Origin: Ceratobasidium sp. AG-K
Lineage: Eukaryota > Basidiomycota > Agaricomycetes > Cantharellales > Ceratobasidiaceae
Assembly: GCA_037039685.1 (NCBI GenBank)
Contig: JAWNGF010000001.1
Coordinates: 4,650,001-4,714,000, forward strand
Reading direction: 5' to 3'
DNA length: 64,000 nt
Shown: positions 1 through 10,884 of the stretch, one piece after another
How the letters are laid out: each line of letters opens with the position of its first letter
Numbering within the stretch: position 1 is the stretch's first letter
Notes under the pieces: generated by a model
What the model saw: only the letters and a program-made list of their open reading frames with translations
Told to the model about the DNA's origin: nothing
Database searches by the model: none
Translations under genes and position numbers: made by a program

Positions 1-1683
1 GATGTGATCGCCGATGCAAATGGACAGGTGGGAATATTGCTTTTTGACTTGGGGCTCAACTTGACAACGTGGATGCATTAGCCCTTGCCTGAAATCAACA
101 ACCCCAACTCGATCATGATCTTCCTCAAGTACTTTGACGTTTCGAAACAGACATTGACGGGTGTCGGCAAGGTCTACGTTCAGAAGAACAGCAAGGTTGG
201 CGACATTGCACCTCTCATCAATGAGCGTATGAGGTGGCAGCCGACGACCCCGCTCAAGCTCTACGAAGAGATCAAGCCTGGCATGATCGAGGTCATGAAG
301 CCCAAGTTGACGTTCGCCCAGAGCGAGATTCAGGATGGTGATATCGTTTGCTTCCAGGCCGAGCTCAGCGAAAAGGAGTAAGTCGGCATGATATTGCTAG
401 CAGCTAGCTTGGCTAACTTGACATAGGATTTCCGACTTCGAGGCGCAGGGCCTGCTTTCGACGCCTATCCAGTTTTACGACTTGCTACAGAACCGAGTTC
501 TCATCAAGTTCAAGCCTCGATTCGAGGAGACTGCACAGGAAGAATTCGACATTGTTCTCAGCAAGAAGATGAACTATGACACGGTATGAGTGAGACACTG
601 TCCATGGTGACCTATTGTTGAACCCGGGAAATAGCTCGCGACTAAAGTTGGTGAACACCTCCGTCATGACCCCATCAAACTGCGCTTCACTACGTCCTCA
701 AACACTGGTCAGCCTCGTCAAGTGCTCAAGCGCGCATTGAACCAGACTATTGCGGAGATCTTGCAGCCGACATATGGCGCTGCCCCCGTGCCGGTATTGT
801 TCTACGAGATGCTCGAGGTTAGCATTGTCGAACTTGAGACCAAGCGCAACTTGAAGGTCATCTGGACTGGCGCACATAACCGAGAAGAGGTGCGATTGCT
901 CGTATGTTAGTACTGTTGTTTATATGCTGATAGGATGATTTCTCAGGCTACCGTCTCGTTCTTGCTTCCCAAGACGTCTATGGTGCACGAATTGTGCGAG
1001 CAGCTTTCCAAGCACGATCAGGTCAAGCTTACCGAGGGCGAGAGCGGGAAGATCCGTGTATTCGAGGTGACCAAGGACGGAAAGCACCAACGCGAGTTCA
1101 ATGCCAACGAGATGCTTGGGAACCTCCCTGAAACCGAGATCTACGCGGAGGTGCGCTTCCCGGGTGCCATAATATTTAGGCGCATATATTGACAAAATGT
1201 GTTTGCAGGAAATTACCAACGAGGAGCTCACGGCGGGTGAGACCGACAAGATCATCAGCGCGTTCCACTTCACCAAGGAGCCCACGAGGACGCATGGGTT
1301 CCGTTTAGATTTGTGGTCAAGCCTGTGAGCACACTCTCACTTGTTCCCAATGGCGCATTTAACCATTGATCATTTCAGGGCGAGAAATTCGTCGACACCA
1401 AGAAGCGACTGCAGAAGCGAATGGGCATCACTGATAAGGAGGTCGCCAAGTACAAGTTCTCGCTTATCCAGTCCGCGCTGTTCAAGCAGCCTGCCGCAAT
1501 TGAAGAGAGTAAGTGTAGTAACAATGCACAAGCCCCGGGTGACTGACCCTCGTCCCCTTAGACGACATCATCTATGATCATAAGTTCCTCCCCGAGGACG
1601 TCCTTGGTCTGGATCACATCGACAAGACTGGCAAGGCTGGAAGATCAGGCCCAGGAGAGAAGGCCATTGTGATCAAGGGCTGA
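1..1683 (+). CDS. USP7/Ubp15-family ubiquitin carboxyl-terminal hydrolase, C-terminal part (5' truncated by window)
   Basis: This is the C-terminal ubiquitin-like (ICP0-binding-type) half of a USP7/Ubp15 deubiquitinase. The catalytic domain lies upstream of the window. Exons I read are <1-27, 82-377, 427-583, 635-889, 947-1150, 1209-1324, 1379-1508 and 1562-1683. The family is shown by IMIFLKYFD near the start, LTGVGKVYV, the AFHFTKEPTRTHG block, and the C-terminal LGLDHIDKTGKAGR followed by EKAIVIKG and a stop. That ending matches the USP7 terminus (LGLDH...EKAIKIY). These Ubl domains bind and activate the catalytic domain in the family. Exon 1209-1324 has one base too few in the GGG run at 1296-1298: after THG the expected VPFRFVVKP-GEKFVDTKKRL is only readable in the -1 frame. 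Everything downstream is intact in that frame, so this is either a sequencing indel or a recent frameshift. Confidence 0.9.
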
Positions 1684-1886
1684 TGGGTGGGTTTCGTCAC
1701 TGGAGTCGAGTCTATTATGTAGCAGTGCATTGCAAAAGCGTTTGTTTCTCGTGTATTAAATCTTAAATGTGTTCTTCGCGCCACTCTCGAATGATATAAC
1801 TGGCAGAATAGGTGGTGTGGTAACGAAGGTAACATTCGCTATATGCGAGAACGGTAGAGTAATGTACACATTGGAATATACATCGA

Positions 1887-2738
1887 CTACTTGCGCTTCT
1901 TCCCCTTTTTGGATGGCGTAGATGCGGTACTCTGAGCATAGTTTCAGACCACTATGTCGACGGAGATTATGAACGACCTACGCTGATGCCTGCGCCAGTT
2001 GCTCGAGAGAGAGATCCGGTCTTCGGGAGCTCGAGGTCTCCGTTCACAGAAGGGGATGGAGTGACGGACGGTGAAGCTGCCAGAGGGTTGGGAGGGGCTA
2101 GACTTTGTGGAGGTGGCGCCTTGGATCCGTACTTTTGATCTATACACGACATCAGTACGGTGTCATCTCATGCGCCACGTAGCAAGAACCAAACGTACCA
2201 GCCTCAGCCCGAGCCGCCTGCATGGTGAGCAATGGCGCCTTGAGCTTCTCATTCATCAGAATCTCGTTCGCAGATGCAAAAATAATGGTCCCCCAGGCGG
2301 GATGAAACGAATTTGCCTCAGTCACAACGTCCACGATCTCCGCCTCGAGTTGCTTCTCTGCTGCCTGGAACGCCGTCCACAGAGATTCAGGAATTGCGTC
2401 CTTCTGGAGGAGTTGTTGGAGAGCAGCCTTGTCTTCGCGCATCCGATTTACACGCACTACGTCGGCTACTGCACGGCGCAAGAGGGCGGCTTTAAGTAGT
2501 TGATCTGCCGCTGGAGGATCGCTAGCTTGCAAGAGCGAGACATATGTGTCGCGCTCGGGGTGTTCAGGGAACCATTGCTCGACTTCTTGGGCTAATAAGA
2601 GTGACTTGGTTAGATGGACCTCATGAATGACAACGGCTTGAGCTTGCCTGCTATCCGTCGCCTGTATATTCTGCTGAATATCAATAATGCACCGACTACA
2701 ATAACCAAGTACGCGACGGGCGCAAAGATAGATGCCAT
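1887..2738 (-). CDS. SEC66: Sec66/Sec71, subunit of the Sec62/63 ER post-translational translocon
   Basis: Sec66 is a small single-span ER membrane protein of the Sec63 complex that drives post-translational protein import. The start ATG (2736-2738) gives a signal-anchor, MASIFAPVAYLVIVVGALLI, followed by a basic stretch RIYRRR. The soluble domain has the diagnostic WFPEHPERDTYVSLL, LLKAALLRRAVADV and EILMNEKLKAPL motifs. Exons on the minus strand are 2648-2738, 2199-2591, 1982-2139 and 1887-1931; the last gives a lysine-rich end, TPSKKGKKRK. The first intron (2592-2647) uses a GC donor (CAG|GCAAGC). No GT donor nearby keeps the frame from the membrane anchor into the Sec66 domain. The 3' end converges on the USP7-like gene 203 bp away, and the 5' end diverges from citrate synthase. 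Confidence 0.9.
2592..2647 (-). other. GC-AG intron in SEC66
   Basis: The 56-nt intron has donor CAG|GCAAGC, branch-like CTAAC and acceptor TTATTAG. It joins ...RRIA to QEVEQWF in frame with a split Ala codon. Confidence 0.8.
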
Positions 2739-3015
2739 AGTATGCTATAATGTCGCTAGTTAGCTTCAGCAACTCGATGGGGTGTATAGTACTCACTGGC
2801 GGTGGGTGCTCAAAGGCACTCTAGATGATGAACGAGTTTAGGATATGGGTACGTGTAAGGTGGTTATGTCAGCGGGGGCCAGCTCACACAGCGCTTACCA
2901 GGATGACACCAGTATGGCGCTTAATGAACCACGGATTAGCACGGTACCGTTATGCACTCGTGCTCCGGACCTTGTCCATCGACTTGCTTTCTTCTTTCTT
3001 TTTTCTGGGAAGACC

Positions 3016-5227
3016 ATGTTCGCATCATCCCTTCGCTCGCGCGTTAAATCGGCGCTACTCAGAGTGCTTGTCGCGTTCGGTACGCGTCTACCAAGGTACG
3101 CATCCCTATTTCAGCTCTATGCGCCCTTCTAAGTGCCGCGGGTGCGGTTCAGACCTTGAAGGAAACGCTGCAAGAGGTCATCCCTGCGAAGCAGGCTCAA
3201 ATAAAAGAGCTGGTGTGTAATATATTCGCTACTGCACTCCGTCAACTAACACCTTTGCAGCGAGCGAAGCATGCAAGCGTCAAGGTGGGAGATGTCAAGG
3301 TATGCATGAGGTCTACCTCATTATTACGTCCTTGAGTTCCCACATTTTTCCTGTCTGCTAGATCGAGAACATCGTTGGCGGTATGCGCGGCCTTAAGGCC
3401 ATGCTTTGGGAGGGATCAGTGCTTGACCCGAATGAGGTCCGTAAAGTTCCGACTACATTGCAACCTGATCTCATGACGAGCAACTCTATAGGGAATCCGG
3501 TTTCACGGCTTGTCTATTCCCGACTGCCAGAAGGTTCTACCTCCTGCCAAGGGTGGGGAGGAGATTATCTCCGAAAGCATGCTTTGGTTGCTCCTCACCG
3601 GACAAGTACCGTCGCATGAACAAGTTCGAGACCTCTCGGCCTCTCTAGCTGCGCAGGGTGAACTCCCCAACCATGTCGCCAAACTTGTTGATGCGTGAGT
3701 ACAGTGTTTATAGACCTCTTTTGCGTGTGTCTAACCGTCCAAGTACAGCTTCCCCAAAACCTTGCATCCCATGACCGTAAGTAATATTGAACTACAGAGC
3801 TCCTGATACTTATCCAACTACACTACAGCAACTCGCCATGGGCGTTGCAGCACTGAACCATGATTCCTCATTCGCTGCAGCTTATGAGAAGGGTAGGTCG
3901 GCCTTGCCCTGAGTATAATCGAGTTATATGCTGACTTCAACTTATAGGCATTAAAAAGACTGATTATTGGCAGCCTGTCCTAGACGATTCTCTTGATCTC
4001 GTCGCGAAGCTCCCAGCTCTTGCTGCTCGTATTTACCGTAATGTGTATCATCCCGAGAAAGAACTCGTGCCTATCGACAAAAACCTTGATCTCGTTGGTA
4101 CGAAAAGCGCCTAGTTCGCCCGATAGCCAGTGTGTGGTCTAACTTTGGAGTTAGGTAACTACGTCAACATGCTTGGGTACGGGGACAATAAGAGCATGAC
4201 GGAATACCTTCGGCTGTACATTGCTCTGCATGGAGACCACGAAGGTGGAAATGTCTCTGCCCATACTGCGCGTGCGTGTTATGTCTATTTTATCTTCAGG
4301 CAAACTATTGACCAATATTGGTATTAGATCTTGTTGGTTCCGCTTTAAGTGACCCATACCTTTCTTACTCTGCCGCTCTCCTGGGTCTTGCTGGACCTCT
4401 TCACGGGTAGGCTCTGCTACACTCAATATTAATCACAGATCCTCATCAATCTACAGATTGGCAAATCAAGAAGTCCTCCGCTGGATGATTGAGATGCAAA
4501 AGGCTATCGGTGAAGATCCTACCCACGACCAAATCAAAGAGTATCTCTGGAAGACCCTCAAAGGCGGCCAAGTTGTGCCTGGGTGCGTTCCTTGGCCTGT
4601 GCTAACACCCAAATACACTCAACACGCGCATATAGCTACGGACATGGTGTGCTTCGCAAGCCTGATCCTCGTTTCATTGCCCTGCAACAGTTCTCCGCTT
4701 CTAGGGCCGAGTTGAAAGATAGCCCGATTATCAAACTTGTGAACAGGACGAGCGAAGTTGCACCTGGCGTGTTGACAGAGCACGGAAAGGTTGGTGATAT
4801 TCGTGGAGCCCTATGTACATGAGCGTGCGCTGATTAGTATCTAGGCCAAGAGCGTGCATCCAAATGTTGACGCTGTTTCGGGATGTTTGCTGTACCACTA
4901 TGGATTGACGCAGTTCAAGTATTATACTGTGATCTTTGGTGTTTCTCGAGGTAGGCAAACCACCTTTGTCCTGCTTATTGAATGTCCTACTGAACTTGTG
5001 CTCACCATGAAGTGCTCGGATGCGTTTCTCAACTCGTTTGGGACCGCGGTAAGTAATACTTTTTTCAATCTTGTTGTCAGTATTAACTTGGCGTGAATAG
5101 CGCTCGGCTTGCCCATTGAGAGGCCCAAGTGTAAGCCCGTGGCCTATGTCTAGCGTATTGTTTATTGATGAATCTTCCTTTAGCTGTTTCGATGGCTGAT
5201 CTTCAGAAAATCGTTGATGGCGCGTAA
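3016..5227 (+). CDS. CIT1: Citrate synthase, mitochondrial
   Basis: Condenses acetyl-CoA and oxaloacetate to citrate, the first step of the TCA cycle in the mitochondrial matrix. The spliced protein reads through [57 protein letters not shown] (catalytic His), [13 protein letters not shown] (second catalytic His) and HPNVDAVSG (catalytic Asp). It ends [16 protein letters not shown]. About ten short introns were followed by homology. The N-terminus, [17 protein letters not shown], is basic and acid-free, as expected of a matrix targeting sequence. The first intron (near 3090-3140) is ambiguous: either 35 or 38 nt, both unusually short here, and both leave [10 protein letters not shown] in frame. 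All catalytic residues are present. The gene is divergent from SEC66, with about 280 bp between start codons. Confidence 0.95.
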
Positions 5228-5566
5228 CCGGGAAAGCGCCTTAGGAATGAAGGATGGTATCAAGTTGCAATTTGTATGCGCAGTCAATAGGGTGAATTTG
5301 ATTTCAGCTCTGGAGCACCAGCGTTGGAAGGTGTTCCTGACTGTGCTCAATCTGTCTTTAATTTGAACTTGAGGACGAGTTGAAACTAGTCCTCCCACTA
5401 TGTTTAAAGGGTAATGCGAAAATAGTGCCATGCTCATATTCTAGATTCGAACGAGGAAGTCAATATGCGCAAATCATTATTGTTGATACAGTATACGATA
5501 ACAGACCACTAGTAATTGGAATAAGTAGAGGACAGCTAGGGAGTGTCATGCTTTCGCAATAAGGGA
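5228..5566. other. Intergenic, convergent 3' ends
   Basis: About 340 bp between the citrate synthase and USP48-like stop codons, AT-rich and presumably both 3' UTRs. I see no gene or repeat in it. Confidence 0.6.
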
Positions 5567-8500
5567 TTAGCCTCGCAGTGGCCTCTCGCATATCTCACAC
5601 TCGACCACGCCCGGAGCATTAATAAATGTACAAGAGGGACAAGCATTACTGGTGGTGCTTGACCCCGCCTCGTCATCTAGAACGTGGAAAGATGCGTCGA
5701 TGTGATCCATGTCCAGTTCCTTGAGTGGTTCTACCACACTTCTTGCATTCGCATTCCTGCTTGGCGGGGTCGAATTTGTTGGGGTCATCTCATGGTCTCC
5801 GTTTTCTGACGTCTTTGATGGGACGGAGGCGTTGGGTGCCGCATACAGGGTTCCATCAAGCAAAGTTCCACCAAAGGCACGACCTTCGGGTTGGGGACGA
5901 ACTGTCTTTGGTTCTGCATCACCTGAGGTGAGTGCCCAGTTCACAGCCTCGTCTTCGTCCATGGCTTCAATCGCGCGTAGCACGAGGCGATCGGTTCGAA
6001 GAAATCCGATTTGCGATAATGTTTGTGAATCGTCAGTGAGCTCAACTCCGTGGAAATAGAGTTGCTGGTAGAACGAGAGGATATCCTCGGCATCTTGGAT
6101 CTACAACATAGGCGTTTGAATATGAAACAATATGTAGAGCATGTACATAGCACACCTTGCGTTTGACATCACGTAGAGTATCATCCTTGCTCACACGAAT
6201 GTTGAAAGTTGTTCCCTTCTTTACATTGGTCGCTGTCCGAAGCCGCTTGGATTTGCGTTGGCCGCTGTAGGTCGTGACCGCAGTAGAGCACTTTGGTCTC
6301 TTCCTGCTGCCTGGAGCTCGGGCGGGGGGACTAGCTGGGTCGCTCAAAGTTGGACTCTCGTCGGTATCGTCGATGTGAATAATGTCCGAAGGTCCAGTGG
6401 ATTTGGTGCTCGCTGGTGGGGAAGTGGACTTCGCCGCAGTACTATTAGGCAGTCCCGGGATCACTTCGCCGTCAGCCAAACGATAAACCTCGATCTCGGC
6501 ACGTCCATAGTCAGATAGCCTACTCAAACACTTAGATCACCTACATCGCATGCATGTGGTGAACCCATACCTTGCTTTCCGACAGTCATGACAAACAAGC
6601 ATATTAGATTGGACTATGCCTTTGCTGGAGCCGTCTTCTTCTTCCAAGAGAGTACACTCGATATAAGGACCGCCGCCGTATAGCTCTTTGAGAACCTCCC
6701 ATTCCTTGGGGGTGATAGCGCATATAATCCCGTCCATATCAGTTTCTTCTATTGGGTCAATCAATAGTTGCCCATGTTGACAAATGAATTCGTCATTATC
6801 GATTGGTCCAGGACGAGGAGTCAGGGTTGGCTTTCCGATCCAGGCGCGCCATTGTTGCAGGAATGACTGAGGTCTAACAACCATGATCAGATCGGGCTCA
6901 AAACATGTTGTCGATGAACAAACATTAGAACGCGAGTTAGACCTTCCACCAGCCTAGAAACGCCTACTGCTCCAGTAAGGTCGCGACGAGCTAGCGTAGA
7001 CAAGCGGGTCTGGCAGACGTTGTGGTTAACTAATCTAATAGGCGCCCCAGGACTCTCACCTTCTCCGCCTCTGCTTTTGATCGTATCTCTCTCGTGGCCT
7101 CGCGATCGTTCGCGGCCACCGCCTCGCACACACTACAAGTTTCGGTTTCGATGTTGGGAGGATTAAACTCAGGAAATACTTCTTTGAGAACCTTTAGAGC
7201 CTATAATAGCAAGTTTAACAAGGGCGAAAAACTGATGGGGATTTGTTTTTACCGCAGTTGTGATTTTCTCTCTCAACCTTTGTGGGTGGGCCAAGCCTAT
7301 ATCAAAGAAGTTACGGAATGTACATATCTAGTTTAGGTCAACGTACCATCGTGTTCACAGTAAACGTCTGATCTGAACTCGAGGGAATCTGGCATTGGAT
7401 CGCGATGGCCAGGTATATGCATCTTGGGTCGTTTCAGTTTCCAGTCTTTGACCTGTTTGTCAGATACAAGGCCAGCAAGCCCTGGCTGCCTCCTAACCTT
7501 TCAACCAAGACTTCGATATCCACCATCCTCCTTCCTTATCTTTGTTCATACATGATTCAAATCTCGAGATGAGATCAGCGTGCTGTAGGACATACAATTT
7601 CTCTAGAAGAATGGTGAGCATCCGCGTTGGTCGGTAGAAAGCAACTGACCGTTGAAGAGCGCTGCTATGCAATCTTCACAGACGCTGTTAGACTCGATCG
7701 CAACCATATCTGTACCAAGCTCCTGGATGCTATCCCAAGCTTTCTAGTGCGAACAATCAGGATGATAGGTAATGTGATCCATGGGGTACTATACCTTAGA
7801 TATTCTTTTCATGTTTGCTGCTTTAGTCGGGTCAAGTAATCCATGCTTGCATGTTATCTGACTTTCTGTGCGCGAGGCCTGTGAGGGTATGGCCTGTGAC
7901 TCGTTGCACTTCTTCGGGGAGTTGAACTCTCGCATGATTGCATTAGGGGGAGGGGGACTGGCGGATCCCTCGGGCTGGTGAGGAGTGGAAAGGACGCCAT
8001 CGGCCGACTGCAGGGCTGTGTTGTCGGGTGAGCGAGTCGTTCGAGGGTAGGTTTCTTTATCTAATTCCCTCACTATCCAACTTTCGAGAGCGACTTTATC
8101 GAGGACTATTGAGCACTAGAGACGGAATGTCAAATACAGCTGCAATATGGGGTTGGATACCCCTACCTCTTCAATACCGGAAATATGCCAACTCTTATAG
8201 ATCTGTTGTTTAGACTTCCTAATCGAGGCGAAGTCGGATTCAAACTGCTTTTTTCTACAAATCGCCTGTCCAGTTCTATTTTGCCAGGCGGATAAGTATG
8301 CTCACCGGTGGATGTAAGAGTCGTGCGACGCTTGGTGATCTGCGTTGAGGCGCTCGACCGCGTCCGACGCATGTTTTGGTATCTTCAAAGTTGCAGCATC
8401 CACAGACGGAGCGTCTCTTTGCGCGTAAATTAGCATGTATGCGTCTTTTGAGGACTGTAATCTACAAATTGCTAATTCAAGGCATGAAAACGCAGGTATA

Positions 8501-10610
8501 ACGAAATTCGCACCTTGAATCGCCCGCAGTTTGCTTCCCGACGAGTTCGTCCATCTTTATTTCTCGTACCTCCTCGTCGTTGAATAAAAACCAGCGGTTC
8601 CGCCTATGAATATCCATAAGCGACCAGAAGCAAGATAACACCGATTGAGCAATAGCTCGACGTACATGACGTCGAAAACTTGAGCTTCATAATGGCCGTG
8701 ATACGCGCTCGGGCCCCTGTGCAACAAAACGCCATGCAAGTCATACCATAATGGCGTATTATCTCCGTCAACGAAAGGGCGCATGTTTATCGATAAGGGG
8801 AACGCAATAGTGTGCTTCGACTTTTTGCGCCTTAGTTGTTCGGATCAAACACAAAGCGAAGGACGGAAAAGTGCAGAACCTGGATCGGTTCGTGTGAGCT
8901 AGCTGGAGATCACCGTTGACTCGGACATTAAAATACCGGAGGCAAGTGCGTCAACTTCAAGTAGCGAAACGCATCTTGTTTACTCCCGCAAGTAGAGCAA
9001 TCATACCTGATAAATTATATTAACGAAGAACAATCAGCTCGTCCACGAGAACGCACTGGTTATCACCATCCAGCTTTTCATCCTCCAAACTGGCTTTGAG
9101 TCGGTCTTCGAGCTTGCAATCGGTCTTCGCAGAGGCGTGAGATAAGCCGCGCAGTTATATGCTTGGATCGTTTGGACTGACTGTGAGGCTGATTTCCAGT
9201 TCTAGAAAACTTGACTGATGCTCCGATGCATTCTGACACGTACCACACCGCGTTCCATAGACCTGTCGACCCTCAAACTGCAGAGACAATTTTCAAACAA
9301 GTCGCTTCCTGGAAACAAGCCACGAACCTGGTCTGTCATCAACGATTGCAACAAGGCACTGTCCTGCTTCTTGAACTCATTATCAAGATGTGACATGAAT
9401 AATTTCGAGAATCTAAGAGCACGTTAGTACATCATAAACCACATGACGGTTGGACTTGCTCTTGCGCATCTTGCTGCTCTGCGGTCCGGATACCCAAACA
9501 CTCAACAAACTTGACAGGGTTGAATGATTTTTCGCGGCTGTTTTGAAGTGCCCCAAAAGTAATTTGTAGCTGGTAGACCGGCGACTCCTGTTCAAGTTGG
9601 TGGAGTTGCTTAGTTGAGACGAACTGGAATCCTAGATTGGCAGCCATACCTCCACGCTCTTCCCAGGCACAAGGGATAGTTCTGGAATGCAGTTGTACAC
9701 GCCAGCACGGAATGCAAGATCCTGGAACCATACCTGTAACGCAATCTAAGCGTCAGGAGACAGGTTTGTAGCAACAGTCAATCATTATACTTGAATAAAC
9801 GCGTTTGCGTAACAGGTAGCCCCGAGATTCTAAGTGGAAACCAATGTTTCAGCCTCAGTCAAAAGATCCACCGCACACTACTAACTTTGAGCCCTACGGG
9901 TAGGTCAGAGGTCCGAGAATATTCTTCCGGGTCTGGACCTAACCCTGCTGCAACGAGATACTTCTTGCGCGCTTGACCTGCCGAGACATAGGTTGTAGCA
10001 GAAAAGGAGCGACATTGCCTTATCGCTTACCTTCGTTTTCCCAGCTTTGCTGTCCCAAATAATTACAGCAATTGGGATTGCTTTTGCATGCCTTTGTCGA
10101 ACATTCCTGTTCGTCGTCACTAGAAATCACGACTACATCGTCGTCTGAAGTCGATTCAGACGGAGGAGTAGGATCTTTGCGAGGCGCATATTTATTCTTG
10201 CAAATGTGCTTTCGAAATCCACAAGTTGCAGCTCGGTGATGCGGGCCAATGTCTTCAGCAGAGTGAACTTCTGTGCCCACCCAACCCCACTCAGAGAATG
10301 TCGATGCAGTAGGAATAGGTAGGCGTGATAGATGCTCTCCTTGAGCAAGTCCCTTGTGCACCGGTCTTCGAAGCTGTGCTCGCGGAGATTCTCGCACACC
10401 GTTTGTAGATTTCTGCGCGGAAGTCAGTCCGCGATTTGACTACTTAAATCCGCTCTCTATTCAGGAAGCACACTTACGTAGTTTTCTTCATATTATACCA
10501 TCAACTCCGCAGGAGGTCTATAGCACTGGGCGCCGAGCTTGTAGTCAACGAGGCGTGTTCACCGGTTCAGCCCAGCGTACAAGGTGATGAGAACTCGAGG
10601 ATCGCTTGTT
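5567..10610 (-). CDS. USP48-type ubiquitin-specific protease with DUSP repeats, Ubl and C-terminal NZF zinc finger
   Basis: A multi-exon deubiquitinase of the USP48 family. N-terminal Cys-rich KSNPNCCNYLG corresponds to the conserved start of USP48. The Cys box is NLGATCYANAFIQVWFQDL (about 9720-9870). It is followed by FGALQNSREKSFNP and TAEQQDAQEFSKLFMSHL, zinc-ribbon-like RCGTCQNASEHQ, the His box SAYHGHYEAQV (about 8680-8700) and DAYMLIYAQRD. DUSP-like repeats follow: ESQITCKHGLLDP (about 7860), WWISKSWLKDW...VYCEHDG (about 7380-7500) and FICQHGQLLIDP (about 6770). A Ubl region (TFNIRVSKDDTLRDVK...LYFHGVELTDDSQTL) precedes a C-terminal CPSCTFINAPGVVECEIC finger. One intron (9413-9459) is GC-AG. 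The first exon is unresolved: VRWAEP near 10580 resembles the family's N-terminal WRWAE, but I find no clear ATG, so the 5' end is approximate. Likely nuclear. Confidence 0.85.
9413..9459 (-). other. GC-AG intron in the USP48-like gene
   Basis: A 47-nt intron with donor AGA|GCAAGT, TACTAAC branch site and acceptor CTTAG. Only this choice restores the conserved QQDAQEFSKLF in frame. Confidence 0.8.
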
Positions 10611-10884
10611 TAGTATCAGGTCAACCTCCTATAAAGTCACTGAACACGTAGAGAGTAGTGAAGGCCCCAGCTGTGATGATCAATAATGAACCATGTATCA
10701 GAGCGAGTAGTCGGCGGTAGTTGGTGGCTAGAGGTTGTTGTTGTATTTGGGTTTATTTACGCCGACAACGGTGATCTTCATCGAGTCTTATATATGGTGA
10801 TCCCCGTACACTTTCACACGAGCACACGTTGAGGGGTTGAACGCACACGCATTCATGGTATCACGGAATTGGTACAGATATGGT

